The translations under genes were made by a program, and so were the position numbers. Under the pieces are notes generated by a model that was given only the letters and a program-made list of their open reading frames with translations, was not told the origin of the DNA and searched no databases. A DNA stretch of 64,000 nucleotides from an uncultured Bryobacteraceae bacterium (GTDB lineage: Bacteria; Acidobacteriota; Terriglobia; Bryobacterales; Bryobacteraceae), in the NCBI GenBank assembly GCA_938003835.1, contig CALKXJ010000008.1:186001-250000 (forward strand), written 5' to 3'. Numbering within the stretch: the first letter of the stretch is position 1; each line of letters begins with the position of its first letter. This document shows positions 57,501-64,000 of this stretch, one piece after another.

Positions 57501-57748
57501 AAGCCGGTCTGCTCGACAACGACGGTGTACCGGCCGGGTTGCAGGTGGCTGGCTTCGTAGTAGCCGCTCGTGTCGGAAGTAGTTTCCCTGGCAATTCCGG
57601 TGAGTTCGTTCCGGACGGTGATCCTGGCGTTGGGAACGAGCGCGCCGGAGGCGTCGGTGACGACGCCGTTGATGGTTCCAAAGGTGGACTGCGCCAGAAG
57701 CGACTGGGCCCCGAGCGCAGCCAGCAAGAGGATGCAACCCCTCCTCAT
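54518..57748 (-). CDS. Oar-like TonB-dependent receptor with carboxypeptidase-regulatory domain
   Basis: 1,076 residues; AAGGAGG seven bases before the ATG. Signal peptide, carboxypeptidase-regulatory domain (about 22-105, INGVVTDASGALVPNARITVRN), plug with LSSIRTNREIQSLPMN and a large barrel; the end FNRPNFGNPDMNISSPGTVGKIRSL..RTMQLSLRLDF is the standard close of these acidobacterial receptors. They import large glycans or peptides with TonB energy. It stands 12 bp upstream of the long PcRGLX-like gene, so the two form an operon, and is divergent from the shorter PcRGLX-like gene. This suggests a polysaccharide-uptake locus like PUL/SusC systems but without SusD. Confidence 0.92.
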   Translation of the reverse strand: MRRGCILLLAALGAQSLLAQSTFGTINGVVTDASGALVPNARITVRNELTGIARETTSDTSGYYEASHLQPGRYTVVVEQTGFRQFVKQGLLLEAGRMLRNDVVLEVGEVTTQVIVEAHSPTIETETAQLSSIRTNREIQSLPMNLRGSWDSFLYDFLALIPTAQWGQGSAFSIGGTRGMQNNFTVDGSTTNSPLFGNSIGPANPSMESVAEMKVDLNNNSAEYVLPGTVHAISKAGTNDWHGSLLYYHDNGALNARNFFATRTPFRILHDYGGSLGGPVLLPGYNGRNRSFFFFAYEAFRDKTQAVLSPNVPTVKFRQGDFSSVASVVRDPFSGQPLPGNRIPASQLSPTSIKIQERFYPLPNYGDPDLVVANWRDSLPQSLDKDMFDIRGDHRFSDRHSLFGRFSWMQAAPLYVEGGLPTIGLRDQLRRTRSLNVSDTFIFRPNLINEFRFGLVRNFNPRQGPIHGPTIVRELGLEGLPPNLPNINSLPTISITGFQTISQIAYLTPEEMIFEYRDTLSWVRGRHSLRFGFDLRHNWIASEPSSPSGAFGTFSFQNTFTGHAYADFLYGLPRTSSRLNPAPRYKASNVDSGFFIQDDFRLTKNLTLNLGLRYDLNPPYVEHNDRMFSFDPRAGALVVPSPAALQAVNPLFPASIPIVTADKAGLPASLRYADNFNLAPRVGFAWRLRSTSVIRGGYGIYTDYSTGSLFAAQVGGPFQSSESFTNWITGGVPRFRFPLAFPPGFGTLGAQNVSFNDPYLRLPYIQQANFTIEQELFRNWGLRLSYITTASRKLTYSRNINQPPPSTERFSQDRRPWPALQNIVMRDDGGNQTYHALSVVVEHKYRSGLYLQSGWTWAKNLTDVQSDSEAGATIENQFDRRRDYSNVDYTRRHRWISNVIYELPVGPGKRLGTDLRGLAGHLVGGWQVSAILLFQTGGWLTPSFSGVDTSNTNTIGGRPDRLQDGNLPPAERSIERWFDASAFAVPRNGFFGNSAPTIIEGPGTANIDLGLYKFIRVRERLAFRLGASSTNAFNRPNFGNPDMNISSPGTVGKIRSLQSRDVAGPRTMQLSLRLDF

Positions 57749-57786
57749 AGGCGGCCTCCTTCGTGGCGACGTTCAATTGTTTAGGC

Positions 57787-57815
57787 ACGGTATCATCAAA
57801 ACCGGCCCCTGTCAA
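57787..57815 (-). promoter_or_regulatory. Promoter of the TonB receptor-PcRGLX operon
   Basis: On the minus strand a perfect -35 TTGACA (57810-57815), a 17-base spacer and TACCGT (57787-57792). Transcription would start near 57780, about 32 bases before the ATG. Confidence 0.55.
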
Positions 57816-57844
57816 CTTGCCTGTGCCGCGCACGCCGTCCGCTG

Positions 57845-57850
57845 TAGAAT
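57845..57850 (+). promoter_or_regulatory. -10 box for the short PcRGLX-like gene, leaderless start
   Basis: TAGAAT, then six bases, then the ATG at 57857; the first transcribed base would be the A of ATG. No Shine-Dalgarno sequence is present and the -35 is weak. Confidence 0.45.
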
Positions 57851-57856
57851 TAGTCG

Positions 57857-60073
57857 ATGATTCCGTTGACGTTGCTTGCTCTGGCGACGGCCCCCGCGCT
57901 CGATCTGCCCCTGACGCTCGAGGAGAGTGCCGGCTTCCGGCGCGCGGCCGAGCCGGTGACCTTTGGCGTCCCACTGCCAAAGGGGCTGCTGCGTGACGTC
58001 GCGGGGCTGCGGCTTTACGGCCCCGGGGGCAAGCCCGTGGCGGCCGATTTCCGCGTGGTCAACCGCTGGTGGGACGACGCTGCCGCCCAGGTCGCTTCGA
58101 TTCAGTGGGTGCATGGCGATTTCTTTGCGGATGTCGAGGCCGGCGGCCGGGCGGTTTACCGCCTGCGGATATCCGACGAAGCCCCGCCTCCGCCGCCCGC
58201 GACACTGCGGGTTTCAAGGACCGCCGAGGGAATCCAGGTCGACACCGGCCCGATTCGGTTCACGGTGCACCGCAGCGGGCCGCTGCTCGACGGGCCCGGC
58301 TTGCGCTCGCTCGATGTGCTCCTGCGCTCCGACGAGCGCATCTACAAGCTCAGTAACTGGGCTGCTTCTGAACTTGCCGTCGAACAGGAAAGCCCGCTCA
58401 AGCTGGTGCTCAAGCGCACCGGCTCGCACGGCTGGGTGGACGGCAAGGACCGCGCGCTCGACTACGTCGTTCGCATCATCGCCTGGGCGGGGCAACCCGC
58501 CGTCCGCATCGTATACAGCTTCGTCAACCGCCAGGGCGAGCGGATGAGTGATTTCGTGAGGCTCGACGGTTTATGGTTCCAAGGCCGTCTCGAGCAGCCG
58601 GCCATGCCCGTGGTCATCGAACAGCTCTCCGCTGAGCCCCGGCGCCGCGGCTGGTTCGAGGCGGGCGGCATCGGTTTCGGCCTGCGCTGGTTCTGGCAGC
58701 TCTATCCGAAAGGCTTCCAGGTGCGCGAAGGCGGGCTGGTGCGCCTGGAGCTCTTTCCGGAGACCGCGCGAGCTCAGAACATTTACACCGGCGTGGCCAA
58801 GACCCACGAGCTGATGCTTGCCTTCGACGGCAAGTCCCGCTGGGAGCAGCTCGAGGAGCCTCTCCATGCGGTGGCGCCTCCGAAATGGTACACCCGGGAC
58901 ACGCGCGCCCTCGGGCGGCTGGTCGAGTCCTCGCCCGAGGCGATGCTGCCCGAGTACTGGCCCCTGGTAGAGCGTTACGACCGGTGGCTGGTGGCCTCGC
59001 GCGAGGCGGTGCGCGCCAAGCGGGACCGCGGCTTTGTCTTCCAGGGCCGCCGCTACGACGAATACGGCATGCTCAACTTCGGCGACGCCATGCACAAGCT
59101 CATCACCGATGACAGCCAGCCGGATTACGGCATCCACTGGGAGAACGAGTATTACGACTTCCCGCACGCGCTGTTTCTGCACTTCTTCCGCACGGGCGAC
59201 ATGAAGTCGTTCCGCATGGCGATCGAGGCGGCGGCGCATCTGGCCGACGTCGATATCTCCCATCACGAGGTGGAGCCGGGCCGCGACGGCGCGCCGCGCA
59301 CCGGGCCGGGCCTGAACCACTGGACCCGGTATTCCAACGGCGTGTTCATTTCCTCGACGAGCTGGGCGTTTTACAAGAACGAAGGGCTGTTCGATCGCTG
59401 GCTGCTGACCGGCGACTTGTGGTCGCGCGACGTGGCGCGGCTTTCGGCCGATTTCGGGGTCACCTACAACGGCCTCGATCTACAAAGCAACACGCGCTCG
59501 ATCGGGCACGGCCTCTTCGCCATGCTCAAGGCCTACGAGGTCTTTGGCGACAAGAAGTATCTGGACCGGGCGCACTGGATTATCGATTGCGTGCACGCCT
59601 GGCAGGACGGCGACGTAGAGCGGCTGAAACAGCTCAACCGGCGCGCCGTCTGGGATCCGATCTTTCGCGGCGGCTACAGCCACCAATCCTGGATGTACGG
59701 CATCGCGCTCGAAGGCATGGCGCAGGCTGCCTGGATGCTGGGACGCGCCGACATGCCTGCCTACATGCGGCGTGCAGCGGACTGGATCTTGGCGAACCCC
59801 AAGGAGTGGGATCCCGCCCGCCGGATCTTTTTCCGCTACCAGGACCTGGCGATCATGCTGACGCCGGGACTCGCCTACATCGCCGAGGTGACGGGGGAGC
59901 GTAAGTATTGGGATCTGGCCTACGAGGCGTTCGAGCGGCAGACCAGGGAAGGGCAGGTTACGGACCGTCTCAAGCTGTTCGCCCAGTACTTTCGCCACTC
60001 GCAGCGCTTCCCCTGGTATCTCTCGGTGGAGGCGGCGCGGCGCTGGACGCCCCAGAGCCCTGCGACCGACTGA
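57857..60073 (+). CDS. PcRGLX/YetA-like protein (exo-rhamnogalacturonan lyase family), short form
   Basis: 738 residues with a short N-terminal hydrophobic signal (PLTLLALATAPA). The domains match the C-terminal two thirds of the 1,023-residue protein: FGVPLPKGLLRDVAGLRLYG, GPIRFTVHRSGPLLDG, FWQLYPKGFQVREGG, VAKTHELMLAF and the toroid YDEYGMLNFGDAMHKLITDD..HWENEYYDFPHALFLHFFRTGD, in parts. The long N-terminal beta region is missing. It is divergent from the TonB receptor gene with a 108-bp common regulatory region. The two PcRGLX-like proteins probably act on the same glycan at different linkages. Confidence 0.8.
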   Translation: MIPLTLLALATAPALDLPLTLEESAGFRRAAEPVTFGVPLPKGLLRDVAGLRLYGPGGKPVAADFRVVNRWWDDAAAQVASIQWVHGDFFADVEAGGRAVYRLRISDEAPPPPPATLRVSRTAEGIQVDTGPIRFTVHRSGPLLDGPGLRSLDVLLRSDERIYKLSNWAASELAVEQESPLKLVLKRTGSHGWVDGKDRALDYVVRIIAWAGQPAVRIVYSFVNRQGERMSDFVRLDGLWFQGRLEQPAMPVVIEQLSAEPRRRGWFEAGGIGFGLRWFWQLYPKGFQVREGGLVRLELFPETARAQNIYTGVAKTHELMLAFDGKSRWEQLEEPLHAVAPPKWYTRDTRALGRLVESSPEAMLPEYWPLVERYDRWLVASREAVRAKRDRGFVFQGRRYDEYGMLNFGDAMHKLITDDSQPDYGIHWENEYYDFPHALFLHFFRTGDMKSFRMAIEAAAHLADVDISHHEVEPGRDGAPRTGPGLNHWTRYSNGVFISSTSWAFYKNEGLFDRWLLTGDLWSRDVARLSADFGVTYNGLDLQSNTRSIGHGLFAMLKAYEVFGDKKYLDRAHWIIDCVHAWQDGDVERLKQLNRRAVWDPIFRGGYSHQSWMYGIALEGMAQAAWMLGRADMPAYMRRAADWILANPKEWDPARRIFFRYQDLAIMLTPGLAYIAEVTGERKYWDLAYEAFERQTREGQVTDRLKLFAQYFRHSQRFPWYLSVEAARRWTPQSPATD

Positions 60074-60089
60074 GGACTGGCCACCGGCG

Positions 60090-60629
60090 TCAGCGGCTCG
60101 CCCGCAGCCGGCGGATCCGCGCCGCCAGCTCGCCGGGCAGCGCGTCCCGATTTGCCGGCGTCACGAGGAAGAGTTCGGCGTCTCGGCGGGCGCGCACCTC
60201 GGCCGGGAACCCGCCTCCCTTGAAGGCCACCGTGGCCAGCACGAGCGCGGGGCCATCGAGCAGGCGCCGCACCGAGGCGACGAATTCCCTGCTGAAGCAC
60301 TCCATCTTGCCGATCTCGTCGATGACGAACAGATCGACGCTTTCGGGCGCCCGTCCCAGTTCGGAGGCGAGCAGGGGCGCGAGCGCCGACGGATCTACGC
60401 CGTAGCTGCCTACGCGAAACGGCGACGCGATCGACACGTGGGCCAGAATCGCCTCGCCGCCATTCAGGCCCACAGCGCGGAACCCGACACGGCGGCCCTG
60501 TTCGCGAATCTCCTCGGTGTAAAAGCCGGCCAGGGAGAGGTCTCTCAAAAACTCGGCTACACGCCAAACGACCGTGGTCTTGCCGCAGCGGGGTGGGCCG
60601 CTGAGCAGGAGGTTCGAGACCCGCGTCAC
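60090..60629 (-). CDS. THEP1-type nucleoside-triphosphatase
   Basis: 179 residues. Walker A is GPPRCGKTT (residues 11-19), Walker B is LFVIDEIGKMECFSREF, and TEEIREQGRRVGFRAVGLNGG is the second conserved block of the NTPase_1/THEP1 family (as in Aquifex and human NTPCR). Enzymes of this family hydrolyse NTPs slowly; their cell role is not settled. The gene is alone with 24 bp to the M16 peptidase gene upstream on the same strand, so likely in one transcript. Confidence 0.9.
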   Translation of the reverse strand: MTRVSNLLLSGPPRCGKTTVVWRVAEFLRDLSLAGFYTEEIREQGRRVGFRAVGLNGGEAILAHVSIASPFRVGSYGVDPSALAPLLASELGRAPESVDLFVIDEIGKMECFSREFVASVRRLLDGPALVLATVAFKGGGFPAEVRARRDAELFLVTPANRDALPGELAARIRRLRASR

Positions 60630-60653
60630 GGCGAGGGCGAGCCTGACGGCTGC

Positions 60654-61955
60654 CTAACAGACGAGATCCTTCCGGCTCAGGCGCAGCCCGTCGAGCTCGC
60701 CGAGCAGCGTGAGAGCGATCTTGTCCGACTGGAAAAAGTCTTGCGAAATCCGGCCGAGATCCTCCGCGGTCACGGCTTCGATGCCGGCCAGGATCTCGTC
60801 CAGGTCGAAGAAGCGGCCGAAGTAAAGCTCCTGCCGCGCCAGGTTGGCCATCCGGCTGGAGGTCGACTCCAGGCCCAGCATCAGCGACCCCTTCAGGTGA
60901 TCCTTGGCCCGCCGTAGCTCCTCGGGCGCGACGAGTTCGTTCTTGAAGCGCCGGAACTCCTCGAGGATGAGGTGGACGACCTTGCCTGCCGCCTCGAGCG
61001 AAGTTCCCGCGCTCACCAGCAGGCAGCCGGTGTCGCGGAACAGGTTCAGCTCGGAGAAGACCGAATAGGCCAGACCCTGCTTTTCCCGGATGTTCTGAAA
61101 GAGCCGCGAGCTCATGCCCCCGCCGAGCAGCGTGTTCAGAATGTAGCAGGCGTAGCGGAGTTCATGGTCGATCGGGTAGCAGGGCACGCCCAGACACAGG
61201 TGAACCTGCTCGAGCGACCGCTTCTTCTTGAGCAGCAGGTGCGGGTGTGGGTTGGGCAGCCAGACGGCGAGCCGGCGCCCGTTGTCCTTGAGATGTCCGA
61301 ACTCCCGCTCGACCAGCTCGAGCAGCGTGGCATGCCGGAGATTGCCCGCCGCGGTAATGATCATGTTGGCGGGCACATAGGTGCTGTGGAAATAGTCCTC
61401 GAGCACGCGGCGATTGAAGCTCCGGATGGTCCGGCGCGTACCGAGAATCGGCATGCCGAGCGGATGGTTCTTCCAAAACCGGCCGGTGAACAGCTCATGA
61501 ACCAGGTACTCCGGGCTGTCGGTCTCCATCTTCAGCTCCTCGAGCACGACACCCTTTTCCTTTTCGATGTCCTGCTCGCGGAACAGGGGCCGCAGCACCA
61601 GGTCGGCGAGCACGTCGAAGGCGAGCGGCAGGTGCTCGTCGAGAACCTTGGTGTTGAAGCTGACCAGCTCCTTGGCGGTGAAGGCGTCGAGATTGCCCCC
61701 GATGGAATCCACTGACCGGGCAATCTCCTCGGCCGAGCGCCGCGCCGTCCCCTGGAAGACCATGTGTTCGATGAAATGCGAGATGCCGTTGTGCTCCTGG
61801 GGCTCGTGCCGGGCGCCGGCGCCGATCCAGACTCCGACCGAGACCGAACGCACATACGGCATGGTCTCGGTGATCACGCGGATGCCGTTGGGCAACCTGG
61901 TGGACTGAACCTCGCGGGACGTCATCGGCTGGTGCGACAAGGCGATGTGGGGCAA
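60654..61955 (-). CDS. M16 family zinc peptidase (processing peptidase-like)
   Basis: 433 residues. The inverted zinc motif HFIEH (residues 60-64) with the third ligand in EKGVVLEEL about 75 residues on is typical of M16B enzymes, as is GGGMSSRLFQNIREKQGLAYSV in the second domain. The TTG at 61955 has AGGGA five bases upstream; the ATG at 61925 has none, so TTG is preferred. No signal peptide. Members degrade or trim peptides in a closed chamber made of two homologous subunits; here only one gene is present, so a homodimer is likely. Confidence 0.92.
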   Translation of the reverse strand: MPHIALSHQPMTSREVQSTRLPNGIRVITETMPYVRSVSVGVWIGAGARHEPQEHNGISHFIEHMVFQGTARRSAEEIARSVDSIGGNLDAFTAKELVSFNTKVLDEHLPLAFDVLADLVLRPLFREQDIEKEKGVVLEELKMETDSPEYLVHELFTGRFWKNHPLGMPILGTRRTIRSFNRRVLEDYFHSTYVPANMIITAAGNLRHATLLELVEREFGHLKDNGRRLAVWLPNPHPHLLLKKKRSLEQVHLCLGVPCYPIDHELRYACYILNTLLGGGMSSRLFQNIREKQGLAYSVFSELNLFRDTGCLLVSAGTSLEAAGKVVHLILEEFRRFKNELVAPEELRRAKDHLKGSLMLGLESTSSRMANLARQELYFGRFFDLDEILAGIEAVTAEDLGRISQDFFQSDKIALTLLGELDGLRLSRKDLVC

Positions 61956-61970
61956 ATTTTCCCTAATGTC

Positions 61971-61976
61971 ATTGTA
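61971..61976 (-). promoter_or_regulatory. Extended -10 box of the M16 peptidase gene
   Basis: On the minus strand TGATACAAT, an extended -10 (TG, one base, TACAAT). Transcription would start near 61964, nine bases before the TTG. Confidence 0.45.
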
Positions 61977-62021
61977 TCACAACAACTTACCTAACTGCCG
62001 GACTGGTAGAATCAGAAGGGG

Positions 62022-63077
62022 ATGCACGCAGCGCTCCTCGGTTCGGAAGTGGCCGACATCCGGGAGCTCATCGGACCGGATGAGCCGGCCTATCGTGCCC
62101 GCCAGCTCTACCAGGCGCTCTACCGGCAGCGCGTCCGCTCGATCTCGGAGGTCACGACGCTGCCGGCTGAGCTGCGGCGACGACTCGAGGCGATCCCGCT
62201 GGGCCTGCCCAGCATCGAACGCCGCTACGAGTCGGCCGATGGCACCCGGCGCTATTTGCTGGGACTCGCGGACGGCCGGACGGTGGAAACGGTCCTGATG
62301 CCGGAAGCGGGGCGCAACACGATCTGCATTTCCACGCAGGTCGGCTGCCCGGTGGACTGCAAGTTCTGCCTGACAGCGCTGATGGGGCTCGAGCGGAACC
62401 TCACGGCCGGGGAGATCGTCGGCCAGGTGCTGGTGGCGCTGGCCGACAATGGCCTGTCGCCAGGCGATGCCCGCGTGAACGTGGTGATGATGGGCCAGGG
62501 AGAGCCGCTGCTCAATCTGCCCAACGTATTGAAAGCCACCCGCATTCTCGTGGACCCGGAAGGCGTCGGCCTCAGCGAGCGCCGGATCACGCTGTCGACG
62601 GCGGGCATCGTGCCCAAGATCGATGAGCTCGGCCAGGCTCCGGTGCGGCCGAAGCTGGCCGTCTCGCTCAACGCCTCGACAGAGGAGCAGCGGCGTGAGC
62701 TGATGCCCATCACGCGCAAGTACCACTTGGCGGATCTGCTCGAGGCGTGCCGGCGCTATCCGCTCCGCCCGTGGGAGAAGCTGACGTTCGAGTACGTGCT
62801 GCTGCGGGGCGTCAACGACAGTGAAGCGGACGCAAGGCGCGTGGTGCGGCTGCTGGCGCAACTGAACGCCAAGGTCAACCTCATCGCGCTCAATCCCGGC
62901 CCGGGTATTCCCTTCGAGACCCCGGAGCCCGAGAGGGTGCTGGCCTTTCAGCGGATCCTGCGGCGGAGCCTGCCCTGCTTCATCCGCAAGCCGCGCGGCC
63001 GCGACATCTTCGCCGCCTGCGGGCAACTGAAGCGGATGGCGGCGCCGGCGTCCGGTGAATTCGCCTTAACTCGTTAA
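62022..63077 (+). CDS. rlmN: 23S rRNA (adenine2503-C2)-methyltransferase, dual tRNA activity
   Basis: 351 residues, ATG with AGAAGGGG just upstream. Radical SAM motif CPVDCKFC (Cys109, 113, 116), Cys102 in ICISTQVGC, and the methyl-carrying Cys near the end in [25 protein letters not shown] and [13 protein letters not shown] are also signature blocks. It methylates A2503 in 23S rRNA and A37 in some tRNAs, by a ping-pong mechanism with two SAM. No frame shift or missing residue. The next promoter starts 17 bp after the stop. Confidence 0.96.
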   Translation: MHAALLGSEVADIRELIGPDEPAYRARQLYQALYRQRVRSISEVTTLPAELRRRLEAIPLGLPSIERRYESADGTRRYLLGLADGRTVETVLMPEAGRNTICISTQVGCPVDCKFCLTALMGLERNLTAGEIVGQVLVALADNGLSPGDARVNVVMMGQGEPLLNLPNVLKATRILVDPEGVGLSERRITLSTAGIVPKIDELGQAPVRPKLAVSLNASTEEQRRELMPITRKYHLADLLEACRRYPLRPWEKLTFEYVLLRGVNDSEADARRVVRLLAQLNAKVNLIALNPGPGIPFETPEPERVLAFQRILRRSLPCFIRKPRGRDIFAACGQLKRMAAPASGEFALTR

Positions 63078-63093
63078 TTCTTCGCGAATTGCA

Positions 63094-63122
63094 TTGCTCC
63101 GGGCAACCGGTTCTGGTATACT
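63094..63122 (+). promoter_or_regulatory. Promoter of the PhoH gene
   Basis: TTGCTC (63094-63099), a spacer of exactly 17 bases and TATACT (63117-63122). Transcription should start near 63129, giving an 87-base leader. The leader holds a nine-codon open frame (63190-63219) whose TGA overlaps the PhoH ATG; it may be chance. Confidence 0.55.
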
Positions 63123-63215
63123 CCAAATGGATGGCATTCATGATTCCGCGCCCGCGGAAGGCCCGCCACCGAAACCCCACCGTCTTCGCATGGAGGTAAG
63201 AATCATCCCCAGACC

Positions 63216-64000
63216 ATGAGAGTTAGTGTGCAGATCAGTCGCGGTCTGGAATCCCTGTTCGGGACCCGCGACGAGAATATTCGTGTCTTGGAAAATGGCT
63301 TGAACATCCAGACTCGCCTGCTTGATGACTCTCTGGAGATCGAAGGGGAAGAGGCCGCGGTACTCCGCGCCGAGAGCATCCTCGAGGATTACGTCGCGCT
63401 GGTCAAGCAGGGGCAGTCGTTCTCCAACGGCGACCTCAACAGTTATCTCCGGATTCTCATGGCCGATTCCGGTGCCAGCCTTCGCGGCTTGGTTGAGAGC
63501 GGGCGGGCGAGGAATTTCGGCAAGAAGCTGGTGACGCCGAAGACGATTAACCAGCGCGTGTACCTGGACGCCATCGAGCGGCACGATCTGGTGTTCGGCA
63601 TCGGGCCGGCGGGCACGGGCAAGACCTATCTGGCGGTGGCCATGGGGATCTCGGCGCTCGTGAACAAGAAGGTGGCCCGCATCATCCTGACGCGACCGGC
63701 CGTCGAGGCGGGCGAACGGCTGGGTTTCCTGCCCGGCACCCTTCAGGAGAAGGTCGATCCCTACCTGCGGCCGCTCTACGACGCCCTCTACGACATGCTC
63801 GAGGCCGACAAGGTGGAGCGGCACCTGGAGCGGGGTGTTATCGAGGTGGCGCCCATCGCCTTCATGCGCGGGCGCACGCTGAATGACAGCTTCATCATCC
63901 TCGACGAGGCGCAAAACAGCACCTCCGAGCAGATGAAGATGGTGCTCACCCGCCAGGGCTTCAACTCGAAGATGGTGGTGACCGGAGACGTGACCCAGAT
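63216..64000 (+). CDS. PhoH family ATPase (3' end outside window)
   Basis: 261 residues visible, open to the window end. A KH-like N-terminal part (residues 1-90) is followed by the PhoH P-loop domain: Walker A in [53 protein letters not shown] (Walker B) and [10 protein letters not shown] at the edge. This is the YbeZ/PhoH layout; YbeZ usually lies next to YbeY and a 7TM-HD gene in a ribosome-maturation operon, which may follow downstream. It is an RNA-linked ATPase of the cytoplasm. The ATG at 63216 is the first in frame. Confidence 0.93.
   Translation, partial: MRVSVQISRGLESLFGTRDENIRVLENGLNIQTRLLDDSLEIEGEEAAVLRAESILEDYVALVKQGQSFSNGDLNSYLRILMADSGASLRGLVESGRARNFGKKLVTPKTINQRVYLDAIERHDLVFGIGPAGTGKTYLAVAMGISALVNKKVARIILTRPAVEAGERLGFLPGTLQEKVDPYLRPLYDALYDMLEADKVERHLERGVIEVAPIAFMRGRTLNDSFIILDEAQNSTSEQMKMVLTRQGFNSKMVVTGDVTQ

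Noticed and set aside
63190-63219. Nine-codon open frame before PhoH as a regulatory leader peptide
   Set aside because: No codon bias for an amino acid and no attenuator hairpin; the overlap with the PhoH ATG may be chance.

Overview
The window looks like a chromosomal segment of a high-GC, Gram-negative soil-type bacterium, most consistent with Acidobacteriota of the Solibacter/Bryobacter kind. The evidence is an acidobacterial-style 16S rRNA core, a decayed gene carrying a TIGR03437-type repeat (a domain first described in Solibacter), a very large TonB receptor with an N-terminal carboxypeptidase-regulatory domain (Oar-like), and several Tat-exported Gfo/Idh and redox enzymes. I see no transposase, integrase, CRISPR array or phage module.

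Layout. 1-234 is the tail of a MerR-type regulator. 237-7062 (minus) is a tightly coupled surface-polysaccharide operon: membrane phosphodiesterase, glycosyltransferase, nucleotidyltransferase, GalE-like epimerase, GHMP sugar kinase, glycosyltransferase. The last five genes overlap one another by 4 bp each. 7135-8889 is a secreted protein of unknown function, followed by a 2-kb pseudogene with at least eight frame shifts (9204-11213). 11305-19814 holds a DegT-type aminotransferase, an APC permease, a GH3 glycosidase split by an in-frame TAG, a Tat-type Gfo/Idh protein, MTA phosphorylase and a GT9 glycosyltransferase.

19849-25462 is a complete rRNA operon: tandem promoter candidates, boxA, 16S, tRNA-Ala, tRNA-Ile, boxA, 23S, 5S, terminator. 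The tRNA order is the reverse of the usual Ile-Ala order. 25504-34796 carries miaB, a bifunctional-nuclease (DUF151) gene, an FAD oxidoreductase, the GDP-fucose pair gmd-fcl, and a coupled run Gfo/Idh, hemerythrin, purC, cvpA. 34797-38261 (minus) holds mmsA, a radical SAM protein with a Tat/lipoprotein-like signal, a 2Fe-2S ferredoxin and mscL. 38386-41115 is a probable metal-uptake pair: a small membrane protein and a His-rich TonB receptor.

41123-47186 contains a class III aminotransferase, a PHP phosphoesterase, an exported MsrB lipoprotein, an ABC permease, rpsT, a PGPGW membrane protein, a PilZ protein and a HpcH/HpaI aldolase. 47280-50865 is a sodium:solute symporter followed by three very small membrane proteins and a hexaheme NapC/NirT-type quinol dehydrogenase. 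51434-60073 is a glycan-use locus: two diverged PcRGLX/YetA-like (exo-rhamnogalacturonan lyase family) proteins on either side of an Oar-like TonB receptor. 60090-64000 ends with a THEP1-type NTPase, an M16 peptidase, rlmN and the start of a PhoH gene.

Themes. (1) Plant or microbial glycan scavenging: GH3, PcRGLX-like proteins, TonB receptor, MFS-independent transporters and sugar dehydrogenases. (2) Many normally cytosolic enzyme folds carry Tat signals (two Gfo/Idh, RidA, MsrB, radical SAM). (3) Several start codons lie directly behind good -10 boxes, which suggests leaderless or near-leaderless mRNAs. The least described units are the symporter/micro-protein/hexaheme cytochrome cluster, the PcRGLX-TonB locus, and the exported radical SAM protein.
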